DNA of 64,000 nucleotides from Aeromonas popoffii (GCF_000820025.1 NZ_CDBI01000091.1:177600-241599); one strand, 5' to 3'. Shown: positions 19,303 through 28,202, numbered from the stretch's first letter. The notes: generated by a model from the sequence alone, not told the origin. A program made the numbers and translations.

Positions 19303-19423
19303 GAATCTCTACAGCTTATCCCCCCTGGGGCCTGCTGTCACACAGAACTCCTGACTTGAACTGGCAGATTGCCCCCCTTTTCTTTATCATTCCCCATCAT
19401 TTTTGATTTTAAGATGCATTGCC

Positions 19424-21046
19424 ATGGCAAAAGCCCTCTCTCTGATGCTTGCCCAGTTGAATCTGACGGTAGGCGCCATCGAAGATAACACTGACAACGT
19501 GCTCGCTGCGGCTGCTCAGGCCGAGCAGCAAGGTGCTGATCTGCTGGTCTGCTCCGAGCTGGCCCTGACCGGCTATCCACCGGAAGATCTGCTGCTGCGT
19601 GCCGATCTGATGATTCGGGTCGATGCCGCACTGGCTCGTATTGCCGAATGGCAGGGAAACTGTGCCATTTTGGTGGGACATCCCTGGCGTGAAGGAGAGG
19701 CTCTCTACAATGCGGCTTCCCTCTATGAGCACGGCAAGCTGATTGCTCGTTACTTCAAGCAGGACTTGCCCAACTACGGTGTGTTTGACGAGAAGCGTTA
19801 CTTCACCGCTGCCACTGAGACCTGCGTGGTGCCGTTCCGTGGTCACAAGCTGGGGCTGCTCATCTGTGAAGACTTGTGGCAACCGGGCCCGGCGCTGGCC
19901 GCCAAGGCAGCGGGAGCCGAGCTGCTGCTCACCATCAATGCCTCGCCCTACGATCAGGAGAAACCCTGGATCCGCCATGAGCTGATGACGACACGCTGTC
20001 AGCAGACAGGTTTGCCGCTGGTGTATCTCAATCAGGTGTGTGGCCAGGACGAGCTGATCTTCGACGGTTGTTCCAAGGTGTTCAACGGTCAGGGCGAGCT
20101 GACCCACAAGTTGGCCCCCTTCGCCGAAGAGCTAGCGCTAGTGCGCTTTGCCAATGGTGAACCGGTGAAAGAGTGTGAACCGGCTGCCCCGCTCGATCCT
20201 TTGGCCGAGACCTATCAGGCGCTGGTGCTGGCGGTGCGTGACTACATCACCAAGAACGGCTTCCAGGGCGCAGTGCTGGGTCTCTCCGGCGGGATCGATT
20301 CCGCCTTGACGCTGGCCATCGCGGCCGACGCCATCGGGGCCGACAAGGTGCAGGCAGTGATGATGCCGTTTCGCTACACCGCCCAGATGAGTGTGGAAGA
20401 TGCCAAGGAGCAGGCCGAGCGAATGGGGGTGGAGTTCAACATCATCTCCATCGAGCCCATGTTCGAAGGCTTTATGACCCAGCTGGCGCCGCTGTTTGAA
20501 GGCACCGCCCGCGACACTACCGAAGAGAACCTGCAGGCGCGCTGCCGCGGTGTGCTGCTGATGGCGCTCTCCAACAAGCGTCGCCGCATCGTGTTGACTA
20601 CCGGCAACAAGAGCGAGATGGCGGTCGGCTACGCCACCCTGTACGGTGACATGGCGGGCGGTTTCGACGTGCTGAAAGATGTGCCCAAGACGCTGGTCTT
20701 CAAATTGTGCGAATATCGCAACTTGGTCGATTATGTGATCCCGCAGCGGGTCATCGATCGTCCCCCTTCGGCAGAACTTGCGCCAGACCAAGTGGATCAA
20801 GACAGCCTTCCCCCCTATGACATCCTGGATGCCATCCTCAAGCGTTACGTTGAAGAGGATGCTTCGGTCGCCGATCTGGTGGCGGAAGGCTTCGAGGAGG
20901 CTGTGGTGCGCAAGGTGATCCGGCTGGTGGATCTCAACGAATACAAGCGCCGTCAGGCCGCCGTCGGGCCCCGTATCACGGCCCGCAACTTTGGTAAGGA
21001 TCGCCGTTACCCCATTACGTCGGGGTTTGGCAAACAGAACTGGTAA
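19424..21046 (+). CDS. nadE: Glutamine-dependent NAD+ synthetase
   Basis: A 540-residue enzyme that amidates deamido-NAD to NAD with glutamine as nitrogen donor. The N-terminal nitrilase-type glutaminase domain has the E-K-C triad at E45 (LVCSELALTGYPPEDLL), K112 (YFKQDLPNYG) and C148 (GLLICEDLW). The C-terminal synthetase domain has the pyrophosphatase loop LGLSGGIDSALT and TTGNKSEMAVGY. The start was set at MAKALSLMLAQLNLTVG; a 7-residue upstream extension is possible. It precedes glnB by 9 bases, the usual nadE-glnB pair. Confidence 0.96.
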   Translation: MAKALSLMLAQLNLTVGAIEDNTDNVLAAAAQAEQQGADLLVCSELALTGYPPEDLLLRADLMIRVDAALARIAEWQGNCAILVGHPWREGEALYNAASLYEHGKLIARYFKQDLPNYGVFDEKRYFTAATETCVVPFRGHKLGLLICEDLWQPGPALAAKAAGAELLLTINASPYDQEKPWIRHELMTTRCQQTGLPLVYLNQVCGQDELIFDGCSKVFNGQGELTHKLAPFAEELALVRFANGEPVKECEPAAPLDPLAETYQALVLAVRDYITKNGFQGAVLGLSGGIDSALTLAIAADAIGADKVQAVMMPFRYTAQMSVEDAKEQAERMGVEFNIISIEPMFEGFMTQLAPLFEGTARDTTEENLQARCRGVLLMALSNKRRRIVLTTGNKSEMAVGYATLYGDMAGGFDVLKDVPKTLVFKLCEYRNLVDYVIPQRVIDRPPSAELAPDQVDQDSLPPYDILDAILKRYVEEDASVADLVAEGFEEAVVRKVIRLVDLNEYKRRQAAVGPRITARNFGKDRRYPITSGFGKQNW

Positions 21047-21394
<348 letters not shown>

Positions 21395-21446
21395 TGTGAT
21401 GCATGTGCCTCGTAACGATCAAGAGAACGAAGATACAAGCCTTCAG

Positions 21447-22049
21447 ATGTCATGGATGCGCCTCTTCGTGGCTGCGGGCCTGTTGATTAGCCTGACCGCC
21501 TGCAGTACCCGGCCGCCGGCCCAGCCAGAGAACCTGTGCCAGATCTTTCGGGAAAAACCCGAGTGGCACAAGGCGGCACTCAAGATGAACGAGACGTGGG
21601 GCACACCGATCCCGGTGGTGATGGCCATGATGTATCAGGAGTCCTCCTTCGTGCATGACGCCCAGCCGCCGATGGGGTACTTCCTCTTCATCCCGACCGG
21701 GCGGGCCAGTTCCGCGTATGGTTATGCCCAGGTGAAAGATGAAACATGGGACGATTACCAGCGGGAAACCGGCAATAGCTGGAGCAGCCGCGACGACTTT
21801 GCTGACGCCATCGATTTCATGGGCTGGTACACTAACAAGGCCCAGCGGCTGAACGGCACCTCCAAGTGGGATGCCTATGGCCAGTACCTCAACTATCACG
21901 AAGGGTGGGGTGGCTACCGGCGCGGCAGCTACCGCAGCAAGGGGTGGTTGATGAAGACCTCCCGCAAGGTAGAGGCTCGTGCCCAGCGCTACGGCGCCCA
22001 GTATCGACAATGCAAGGATCAGCTCTCCAGCGGGGGCTGGTTCTGGTAA
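21447..22049 (+). CDS. Lipoprotein with SLT-like (lytic transglycosylase) fold
   Basis: About 200 residues from the ATG at 21447 (alternatives 21399 and 21456). MSWMRLFVAAGLLISLTAC is a lipoprotein signal with lipobox LTAC. The mature part contains MAMMYQESSFVHDAQPP, with a glutamate placed like the catalytic Glu of SLT transglycosylases, then SSAYGYAQVKDETWDDYQ and NYHEGWGGYRRGSY. It resembles small SLT-domain lipoproteins of gammaproteobacteria, probably acting on peptidoglycan at the inner leaflet of the outer membrane. It sits between glnB and luxS with short gaps. Enzyme activity is inferred, not shown. Confidence 0.75.
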   Translation: MSWMRLFVAAGLLISLTACSTRPPAQPENLCQIFREKPEWHKAALKMNETWGTPIPVVMAMMYQESSFVHDAQPPMGYFLFIPTGRASSAYGYAQVKDETWDDYQRETGNSWSSRDDFADAIDFMGWYTNKAQRLNGTSKWDAYGQYLNYHEGWGGYRRGSYRSKGWLMKTSRKVEARAQRYGAQYRQCKDQLSSGGWFW

Positions 22050-22067
22050 CCAAATCAGGAGTCAGAA

Positions 22068-22577
22068 ATGCCGTTATTGGACAGTTTTACCGTTGACCAC
22101 ACCCGCATGGAAGCCCCTGCGGTACGCGTGGCCAAGACCATGCAGACCCCGAACAAGGACACCATTACCGTGTTCGATCTGCGTTTCTGCGTGCCGAACC
22201 AGGAGATCCTCTCCGAGCGCGGTATCCATACGCTGGAGCACCTGTTCGCCGGTTTTATGCGGGATCACCTGAACGGCAACGGCGTGGAGATCATCGACAT
22301 CTCCCCCATGGGTTGCCGTACCGGTTTCTACATGAGCCTGATTGGTGCTCCTGACGAAGCCCGTGTTGGCGCAGCCTGGCAGGCCGCCATGAGCGACGTG
22401 CTTACTGTGCAGGATCAGGCCAAGATCCCCGAGCTGAACGAGTATCAGTGCGGCACCTACAGCATGCACTCGCTGGAAGAGGCGCACGCCATTGCTCGCC
22501 ATGTGCTGGAGCGCGGCGTTGGCGTCAACCACAACGACGAGCTGGCCCTGCCGGAAGAGAAGTTGAAAAGCCTCTGA
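22068..22577 (+). CDS. luxS: S-ribosylhomocysteine lyase (autoinducer-2 synthase)
   Basis: A 169-residue enzyme that cleaves S-ribosylhomocysteine to homocysteine and DPD, the AI-2 precursor. Metal ligands H54 and H58 ([15 protein letters not shown]) and C128 ([16 protein letters not shown]), and catalytic C83 (MGCRTGFYM), are all present. AGGAG precedes the ATG. A strong terminator follows directly. Links the activated methyl cycle with possible quorum signalling. Confidence 0.98.
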   Translation: MPLLDSFTVDHTRMEAPAVRVAKTMQTPNKDTITVFDLRFCVPNQEILSERGIHTLEHLFAGFMRDHLNGNGVEIIDISPMGCRTGFYMSLIGAPDEARVGAAWQAAMSDVLTVQDQAKIPELNEYQCGTYSMHSLEEAHAIARHVLERGVGVNHNDELALPEEKLKSL

Positions 22578-22596
22578 GGTTAGTGTTGCAACGATG

Positions 22597-22625
22597 AAAA
22601 AGGCCGGTCATTGACCGGCCTTTTT
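22597..22625 (+). terminator. Rho-independent terminator after luxS
   Basis: AAAAAGGCCGGTCA / TGACCGGCCTTTTT: a GC-rich stem of about nine pairs extended by A-T pairs and ending in a T run. It lies 20 bases after the luxS stop, and the A run would also serve the convergent diguanylate cyclase gene. Confidence 0.92.
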
Positions 22626-22639
22626 GTTGCCAGGAAGGA

Positions 22640-23662
22640 TCAGGAGGGCAGTGGCATCACGCGGTTGCGGCCCAGCTCCTTGGCCTTGTAGAGCAGCTTG
22701 TCGGTACGTTCGACTAGGGCATCGCCCGTCTCCTGGCCATTATACTCGCCTACCCCGAACGAGGCCGTGATATGGTCGATGCGGCGGCCGGACTTGCGAT
22801 CCAGAATGGACATTTTCTCGATGGCCCGGCGCAGGCTCTCGGCCATTTGGCGGCTCAGGGCCAGGCTACGCATGGGTACCAGCAGGGCAAACTCCTCGCC
22901 ACCGAGCCGGTAGGCGGTGACACCCTCCTTGCAGGTTTCCCGCAGTCGCTTGCTGAAGGCGCGCAATACCTGATCCCCCAGCAGGTGGCCATATTCGTCG
23001 TTGAAGTTCTTGAAGCGGTCTATGTCTGACAAAATGAGCGAGAAGGGCCGCTTGCTACGGATCAGGCCGTCTATCTCCAGATCGAAGGCGCGCCGATTGA
23101 GCAGTGAGGTGAGGGCATCCTCGTTAGCCAGCTTGCGAGTCTCATTCAGTGTCTCACGCAGCTCCTTGATCTCCTTCTCGGCGTTACTGAGCTGATTGCG
23201 AAAATGCATGGTCGACATGCGAATATCTCGCGACTCGCGTACCAGATCCCGCAAGATACCCATGGTATCCTCCAGGCTAAGCCCCTCATCGTCGATGAGG
23301 CTTAGTCGATCGAAGCTCTTGTCGAGTATCTCCTGGAACATGCCGGTGTCGGAGATGGCGTCCTGCATGGTATGGCCGAGCTCGTTGGCCATGGCGGCCA
23401 GACTGAGTTTCATCGCTTCCATCTGCTGCTCGTCCTGGGCGGCGAGATGCTGGTGATAGAGCCGTTCACAGGTGATGAGAGAGCAGGTGCCCTGTAGCTT
23501 GATGGCCTGTTCGATAGCCTGATTGAGCTCGGGCATGCTGGCGGCCACATAGTTATACCAAAGGGTGTAATTATCCGGTGTCGTGGGAATTTGATACTTG
23601 ATCATCAGGGGAACCGCCTGCTTCAGATAGGCGGCAGATTGGGCAAACGAGTCCTTGCTCAT
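22640..23662 (-). CDS. Diguanylate cyclase (GGEEF domain), cytoplasmic
   Basis: A 340-residue protein with no membrane segment. Residues 1-165 are a mostly helical region (AYLKQAVPLMIKYQIPTTPD, then a long heptad-like stretch 150-180). A GGDEF domain follows from about 180, with LILSDIDRFKNFNDEYGH and GGEEF at 254-258. The usual inhibitory RxxD site before the active loop is absent (RETCKEGVTAYRLGGEEF). It therefore probably makes c-di-GMP without classical product inhibition. The gene is convergent with luxS and divergent from rnr. The input signal is unknown. Confidence 0.88.
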   Translation of the reverse strand: MSKDSFAQSAAYLKQAVPLMIKYQIPTTPDNYTLWYNYVAASMPELNQAIEQAIKLQGTCSLITCERLYHQHLAAQDEQQMEAMKLSLAAMANELGHTMQDAISDTGMFQEILDKSFDRLSLIDDEGLSLEDTMGILRDLVRESRDIRMSTMHFRNQLSNAEKEIKELRETLNETRKLANEDALTSLLNRRAFDLEIDGLIRSKRPFSLILSDIDRFKNFNDEYGHLLGDQVLRAFSKRLRETCKEGVTAYRLGGEEFALLVPMRSLALSRQMAESLRRAIEKMSILDRKSGRRIDHITASFGVGEYNGQETGDALVERTDKLLYKAKELGRNRVMPLPS

Positions 23663-23735
23663 GAGTTCCGTGTCTCATCATGACTGCAAACTTTGCATAG
23701 TATGACAGAGAGATTGGCCAAAAGGCAGCCGATGG

Positions 23736-23764
23736 ATGCCATTAGCTCCCCCCTTCGATATAAT
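23736..23764 (+). promoter_or_regulatory. Candidate promoter of rnr
   Basis: ATGCCA (23736-23741), a 17-base spacer and a perfect TATAAT (23759-23764), 33 bases before the rnr ATG. Confidence 0.6.
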
Positions 23765-23796
23765 GTCTGCGTTATTACCTACCCTAAGGCCTGCTT

Positions 23797-26157
23797 ATGT
23801 CTCAAAAAGATCCTTTCCTCCAACGCGAGGCCGAAAAATACGAAAACCCCATCGCCAGTCGCGAGATGCTGCTGGAGCTCATCAAGGGCCATGAAAAACC
23901 CATGTCCCGGGAAGAGCTGGCCAAGGCACTCAAGCTGACCGACGAAGAGCCGTTGGAAGCATTGCGCCGTCGTCTGCGCGCCATGGAGCGTGATGGGCAA
24001 CTGGTATTCACTCGCAACCAATGTTATGCCCTGCCGGATCGTCTGAATCTGGTGAAGGGGTATGTACTCGGCCACAAAGATGGTTTCGGTTTTCTGCGCC
24101 CGGAAGGTGGTGGACCGGATCTCTATTTGAACAACCGCGAGATGCAGCGCCTGATGCATGGCGACTACGTGCTGGTGCAGCCGACCGAGATTGACCGCAA
24201 GGGTCGTCAGGAAGCGCGTCTTGTACGTCTGCTCAAGTCCCGCGAGGCGGATATCGTCGGCCGTTACTTCGTCGAGAATGGCGTCGGTTTCGTGGTGCCG
24301 GATGACAGCCGCATCGGCCAGGACATCATCATCCCCGAAGGGGAAAACAAGGGTGCCCGCCAGAGCCAGGTGGTGGTGGTGCGCATCAATCAGCGTGCCA
24401 CCTCCCGCATCAACGCGGTCGGTACCGTGCTGGACGTGCTGGGCGAGAACATGGCGCCAGGTATGGAGATCGAGATCGCCCTGCGTACCCACGGCATTCC
24501 ACATACCTGGCCGGAAGAGGTGACCAAGGAGGTTGCCGGTCTGGGCGAACAGGTACCAGAGAAGGCCAAAGAGGGTCGTATCGACCTGCGTGCCCTGCCG
24601 TTGGTCACCATAGACGGGGAAGATGCCCGCGACTTCGATGACGCTGTCTTCTGTGAAGCCAAGCGCGGTGGCGGCTGGCGCTTGTGGGTGGCCATCGCGG
24701 ATGTCTCCTCCTATGTGAAGCCCGGCACAGCGCTGGATGCCGAAGCGTATCAGCGCGGCAACTCTGTCTACTTCCCCGAGTTCGTGGTGCCCATGCTGCC
24801 GGAGGTGCTCTCCAACGGTCTCTGCTCCCTGAACCCGCAGGTCGACCGCCTGTGCATGGTGTGCGAGATGACCATCTCAGCCGCCGGCCGCATGTCCGGT
24901 TACAAGTTCTACGAAGCAGTGATGAACTCCCACGCGCGCATGACCTACAGCAAGGTGGCGGCGATCCTGGATGGCGAGCCCAAGCTGCGTCAGCAGTACG
25001 AGCCGCTGGTGGGCCATATCGAGGAGCTCAACAACCTCTACAAGGCGCTCAAGCACGCCCGTCACCAGCGTGGCGCCGTGGAGTTCGAGAGCGAAGAGAC
25101 CCGTTTCATCTTCAACGCCCAGCGCAAGATTGACCAGATAGTGCCGCTGGTGCGCAACGACGCCCACAAGATCATTGAAGAGTGCATGATCCAGGCCAAC
25201 GTGGCCGCGGCCCGTTATATCGAGAAGAACGAAGCCTTTGCCCTGTTCCGGGTGCATGACCGTCCGGGCGAAGAGCGCCTGACCGGTTTCCGTGACTTCC
25301 TGGCCGAGCTGGGTCTGGAGCTCAAGGGTGGCCTTGAACCCGAGCCGAAAGACTTTGCCGAGCTGGCCGCCAAGTTTGAAGGGCGCCCCGATGCGGAGCT
25401 GCTCTCTACCATGCTGCTGCGTTCCATGCGTCAGGCGGTTTATCAGGCCGACAATATCGGCCACTTCGGTCTGGCATTAAAGTCCTACGCCCACTTCACC
25501 TCGCCGATCCGTCGTTACCCCGACCTTATCCTGCACCGCGCCATCAAGTACCAGACGGCCAAGGAGCAGCAGGGCAATCTGCGCCACAAGTGGACCCCGA
25601 GCGGTGGTTATCACTACCAGCTGGAAGAAGTGGACCCGATGGGCGAGCACTGCTCCATGACAGAGCGCCGTGCCGACGATGCGACCCGCGACGTGGCTGA
25701 CTGGCTCAAGTGCGAGTACATGCTGGATCACGTGGGTGACGAGTTTGACGGCGTCATCGCCAGCGTCACCGGCTTTGGTTTCTTCGTCCGTCTGGCGGAG
25801 ATCCACATCGATGGTCTGGTGCACGTCAGCACCCTCACCAACGACTACTACCAGTTTGATCCCCTGCACATGCAGCTGATCGGCGAGAACTTCCGCCGTC
25901 GCTACCGTCTGGGTGACAAGGTACGGGTCAAGGTGATGGGCGTGAATCTGGACGATCGCAAGATCGACTTCGTGATGGTGGAAGCGCCACTCACCGGCAA
26001 GGATGGCAAAGAGGTGGTGCGCAAGCCTGCCAAGGGGGGCCTGCGTCACGATAAACGCAAAGAGGGCAAGGAGACCGGCAAATCCGACAAGGGTGGCCGC
26101 GCCAAGCCCAGCAACAGACGACCGAGCAAAAAGGCTCGTGATAAGGCCAAGGGGTAA
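23797..26157 (+). CDS. rnr: Ribonuclease R
   Basis: A 786-residue 3'-5' exoribonuclease able to degrade structured RNA. In order it has an N-terminal winged-helix segment ([20 protein letters not shown]), cold-shock domains ([19 protein letters not shown]), the RNB catalytic domain and an S1 domain ([20 protein letters not shown]). The RNB domain has metal-binding aspartates D273/D279/D281/D282 in [13 protein letters not shown]. The protein ends in a lysine/arginine-rich tail. Length fits the family. In E. coli rnr is followed at once by rlmB; here 2.1 kb of integron-like DNA separates them. Confidence 0.97.
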   Translation: MSQKDPFLQREAEKYENPIASREMLLELIKGHEKPMSREELAKALKLTDEEPLEALRRRLRAMERDGQLVFTRNQCYALPDRLNLVKGYVLGHKDGFGFLRPEGGGPDLYLNNREMQRLMHGDYVLVQPTEIDRKGRQEARLVRLLKSREADIVGRYFVENGVGFVVPDDSRIGQDIIIPEGENKGARQSQVVVVRINQRATSRINAVGTVLDVLGENMAPGMEIEIALRTHGIPHTWPEEVTKEVAGLGEQVPEKAKEGRIDLRALPLVTIDGEDARDFDDAVFCEAKRGGGWRLWVAIADVSSYVKPGTALDAEAYQRGNSVYFPEFVVPMLPEVLSNGLCSLNPQVDRLCMVCEMTISAAGRMSGYKFYEAVMNSHARMTYSKVAAILDGEPKLRQQYEPLVGHIEELNNLYKALKHARHQRGAVEFESEETRFIFNAQRKIDQIVPLVRNDAHKIIEECMIQANVAAARYIEKNEAFALFRVHDRPGEERLTGFRDFLAELGLELKGGLEPEPKDFAELAAKFEGRPDAELLSTMLLRSMRQAVYQADNIGHFGLALKSYAHFTSPIRRYPDLILHRAIKYQTAKEQQGNLRHKWTPSGGYHYQLEEVDPMGEHCSMTERRADDATRDVADWLKCEYMLDHVGDEFDGVIASVTGFGFFVRLAEIHIDGLVHVSTLTNDYYQFDPLHMQLIGENFRRRYRLGDKVRVKVMGVNLDDRKIDFVMVEAPLTGKDGKEVVRKPAKGGLRHDKRKEGKETGKSDKGGRAKPSNRRPSKKARDKAKG

Positions 26158-26256
26158 GCCCTCGTCTCATGTCTTGGGTCCGGCGACCCGGGCTGAGGTC
26201 GTAAGGGGCTGATGGCCCCGGGTTATCTCCTCCAGAGCCCGATAGTCCCGGAGACG

Positions 26257-26295
26257 AAAAAAATCCGAACCCTGTTACCGGGGTTCGGATTTTTT
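26257..26295 (+). terminator. Rho-independent terminator after rnr
   Basis: AATCCGAACCC / GGGTTCGGATT stem with a short loop, a preceding A7 run and a following T6 run, 100 bases after the rnr stop. It closes the rnr transcript before the cassette region. Confidence 0.92.
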
Positions 26296-26490
26296 ATGGT
26301 CAGCGAAAAGGGGAGGGGCTCAGCCCTTCGGCGGAGTTCGGCCAAGCTCCGTGCCTATGGCGAAGAGTACACTCCCTGCGCGATTGCCATTCTATAGGTC
26401 GCTACGAGGCGCTCAGAAAGGTGGGTGTCCTATTTTTCTTGTGAGTTACACCTGACATCCATGTGCGTCGTACTCCTATTTTTGCTCAGA
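26296..26490. other. Gap between the rnr terminator and the cassette array
   Basis: About 195 bases with no convincing gene or motif. Short frames run through it but lack ribosome-binding sites. Confidence 0.5.
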
Positions 26491-26618
26491 CCCTAACGCC
26501 CGCCTAAGGGGCTGGCAACGCATGACACTACACTCAAACACAACAGCTGCAACCACTGCGGCTCATTGGGACTGGAAACGCCGCGCGTTGACAGTCCCTC
26601 TTGAGGCGTTTGTTATGT
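26491..26618 (-). repeat. attC recombination site of the VCR (Vibrio cholerae repeat) type
   Basis: Read on the minus strand the site begins TAACAAACGCCTCAAGAGGG and ends GCCTTAGGCGGGCGTTA-like (here CCCCTTAGGCGGGCGTTAG). The interior ACTGTCAACGCG...GGCGTTTCCAGTCCC and GTTGTGTTTGAGTGTAGTG follow the consensus of VCR attC sites as I remember it. It is about 122 bases between the outer GTTA/TAAC cores, the VCR length. It lies 8 bases after the stop codon of the minus-strand cupin gene, where a cassette attC belongs. Strand shows cassette orientation. Confidence 0.9.
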
Positions 26619-26626
26619 GCGTAGTT

Positions 26627-26956
26627 TCAATCAACTACAAACAACCTAGCCCCACACTTTGTAGAAGAACGATGAGCCTCAGCGTTGTCAGCAACTTGAT
26701 AACTCATTCCTGGCTTTAGAACAAAAACACGCCCATCTTCAAGTTCAGTGGTTAGCTCACCTGACAAACAAAACAAGATATGCCCTTTCGAACACCAGTG
26801 ATCTGCCAGATAGTTTTCAGAATAATCAACCATTCGTACACGAAGTTGACCAAAATGTTTGGTACGCCAGTACGCAACACCCGTTTCACCTAAATGTTCC
26901 GTAGCCTCTACGTTACCCCAATCAGTTACTCCGAAAGGAATATTCTCAATATCCAT
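26627..26956 (-). CDS. Cassette-borne DHCW-motif cupin protein
   Basis: A 109-residue single-domain cupin. The segment YLADHWCSKGHILFCLSGEL carries the histidine/cysteine motif of the family named DHCW-motif cupin-fold proteins, and VLKPGMSYQVADNAEAH forms the second cupin motif with the last metal-type histidine. Biochemical function of the family is unknown to me. The gene fills one integron-type cassette: an attC at 26990 lies just upstream and the VCR-like attC just downstream in its own orientation. AT-richer than rnr and rlmB. Confidence 0.82.
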   Translation of the reverse strand: MDIENIPFGVTDWGNVEATEHLGETGVAYWRTKHFGQLRVRMVDYSENYLADHWCSKGHILFCLSGELTTELEDGRVFVLKPGMSYQVADNAEAHRSSTKCGARLFVVD

Positions 26957-26989
26957 ATTGCTCGCTCATTCCTATTGATTGCTAAAAGC

Positions 26990-27060
26990 ACATAACGTCA
27001 ACGCTCACCGGCGGCAACTCGCGTAGCGAGTTGTCGTCCGTGTGCAGCGTTTCGTTGGGC
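26990..27060 (-). repeat. attC recombination site (second cassette boundary)
   Basis: On the minus strand the site starts with a perfect inverse core GCCCAAC (27060-27054) and ends with GTTATGT (26996-26990). Between them are inner complementary arms, including the hairpin ACTCGC / GCGAGT and the paired CGCTGCACACGGACGACAA / GTGAGCG-type segments. At 71 bases it is in the normal attC range. It follows the membrane-protein gene by 6 bases and precedes the cupin gene, as expected for a cassette junction. Confidence 0.85.
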
Positions 27061-27066
27061 GTATGG

Positions 27067-27456
27067 TCACCATGCTTTGCTGAGAGCCAGACTTGGGGCG
27101 CTGATAGAGACGGCCAGGCCAACAGCTACAAACGCAAAGAAAGAGCCGAGCCAGAAACCGCTGGAGTTTGGCTTAGAAGAGCGAAGGAGGAGAAATGCAG
27201 CTCCGCTGTTTGATACGAGCCCCATGGACACAACGCCCCAAGGAAACTGGCCGCTCTCGGCAGTGGGGATGCCGAAGCCATAGCCGACAAGAAGGGCAGT
27301 TATTGCAACGCCATAGAGGCGAAAGAAGAGCGCACTCTTTGCGCTGACTCGGGTAGTTGCCTCAAGTTTGGCCTGTGGCATGACGAGGAACGGCAGCGCA
27401 ACGAGTAGCGCAGATACAGCAATTTTTGCGACAAGTAGCAAAGCAAGATAAGACAA
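27067..27456 (-). CDS. Cassette-borne small membrane protein of unknown function
   Basis: A 129-residue hydrophobic protein with about four transmembrane segments: LALLLVAKIAVSALLVALPF, RLYGVAITALLVGYGFGI, WGVVSMGLVSNSGAAFLLL and FWLGSFFAFVAVGLAVSIS. The start is TTG at 27456 with AGGAG nearby. The next in-frame start would cut the first segment. The gene begins about 20 bases after a GTTGGGC core and ends 6 bases before an attC, so it occupies a complete gene cassette. I do not recognise the family. Confidence 0.75.
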   Translation of the reverse strand: MSYLALLLVAKIAVSALLVALPFLVMPQAKLEATTRVSAKSALFFRLYGVAITALLVGYGFGIPTAESGQFPWGVVSMGLVSNSGAAFLLLRSSKPNSSGFWLGSFFAFVAVGLAVSISAPSLALSKAW

Positions 27457-27475
27457 GATGCACTCCTATGAAGAC

Positions 27476-27518
27476 GCCCAACAGTGATTAGATGGAAGGC
27501 GGTGCTAATCCGTTAGCA
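27476..27518 (-). repeat. Short attC-like site at the start of the cassette pair
   Basis: On the minus strand it reads TGCTAAC, then GGATTAG, a 14-base spacer, CTAATC, a short linker and a perfect core GTTGGGC (27482-27476). The inner GGATTAG/CTAATC arms are complementary. At 43 bases it is shorter than usual attC sites, so it may be truncated, or the outer end of an attI-like site. The GTTGGGC boundary itself is convincing. Confidence 0.5.
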
Positions 27519-27648
27519 GAGCATTCCATATAACTCCGTAACACCTTTATCGCCGCCAAGTAAAAATTATCATTAAATCAACACATTACCAGCTTGCTTC
27601 TCGTGCCGAGCGTATTCGATTGACTTCCTCTTTCTGCGCCACCATTAC

Positions 27649-27668
27649 GACTGTGTAAAAAAACAGTA
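27649..27668 (+). promoter_or_regulatory. LexA (SOS) box
   Basis: CTGT-N8-ACAG with an A-rich centre and the flanking bases ga and ta, very close to the E. coli LexA consensus. A TTGACT -35-like hexamer lies 29 bases upstream at 27620. The site is 13-32 bases before the ATG at 27681, where bound LexA would block transcription of that ORF. Confidence 0.75.
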
Positions 27669-27680
27669 CGTGGGTTGCTT

Positions 27681-27906
27681 ATGGACGGCACGGCCAAGTC
27701 ACGGCGGCGTGAACAGCTCAGAAATCCACATAAGGCCGTCACCATGTTCAGTGATCGCGCCACTCGTGCTACTCGCTTATCCATTCCATCCGGCAAGGCT
27801 ACCGCCCTGAATGTCAGCCTCCAGTCTGCTGCTTTTTACCTGCGCGGTTTCGCTGGCCTGGCTCATGGGTGACTCCGACGAGGCTGTTGCCAAACGGCTA
27901 TATTAG
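27681..27906 (+). pseudogene. Frame-broken ORF behind a LexA box, unknown product
   Basis: From the ATG at 27681 the frame encodes 63 residues (MDGTAKSRRREQLRNPHKAV..., basic at the start) and stops at 27872 after GFAGLAHG. If one base at about 27870 is skipped it continues as DSDEAVAKRLY and stops at 27906, which looks like a natural C-terminus. I therefore suspect a single-base insertion. No family is recognised and it is not an integron integrase. The only functional clue is the SOS box in front. The Shine-Dalgarno sequence is weak. Confidence 0.4.
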
Positions 27907-28194
27907 CGAGCGATGCAGGAGAGGGAAGTGGGAGATGATAGTTTTCTGGGCAAGATCAATAAATTAGTCATCCTGAGCCGTGTTGAAGTCGAACATCCAC
28001 AACGAAAGGGCTGATCTCCAAGGGCTGAAAATGGGACTGCGACCGTTTTGTGCACCGCGTAGCGAGCCCACTTCGTCACTGCCGGGCAGGGTCAGGTACA
28101 CCATCAAGGATGATGGCGCAGCCGCATCAAGAGGCCTGTCACAGATCCGGAGCTTGGCCGAGCAGCTTCCTCCTCCCTAGATGCCGGTCTCTCT
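27907..28194. other. Non-coding stretch before rlmB
   Basis: About 290 bases with no recognisable gene. The frame at 27980-28180 has no family resemblance or ribosome-binding site. No integron integrase fragment is visible. Confidence 0.5.
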
Positions 28195-28202
28195 GGTATG
28201 AT
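28195..28202 (+). promoter_or_regulatory. Candidate extended -10 promoter element for rlmB
   Basis: A GG followed by TATGAT at 28197-28202 resembles an extended -10 (TGn-TATAAT is approximated by tgg-TATGAT from 28194). It lies 112 bases before the rlmB ATG. No clear -35. A dedicated promoter would be needed because rnr and its terminator are now far away. Confidence 0.4.

Noticed and set aside
26212..26397. Short plus-strand ORF across the rnr terminator
   Set aside because: It reads through a strong Rho-independent hairpin and has no start signal.
27980..28180. 66-codon ORF before rlmB
   Set aside because: No ribosome-binding site or recognisable sequence; partly overlaps the rlmB promoter region.
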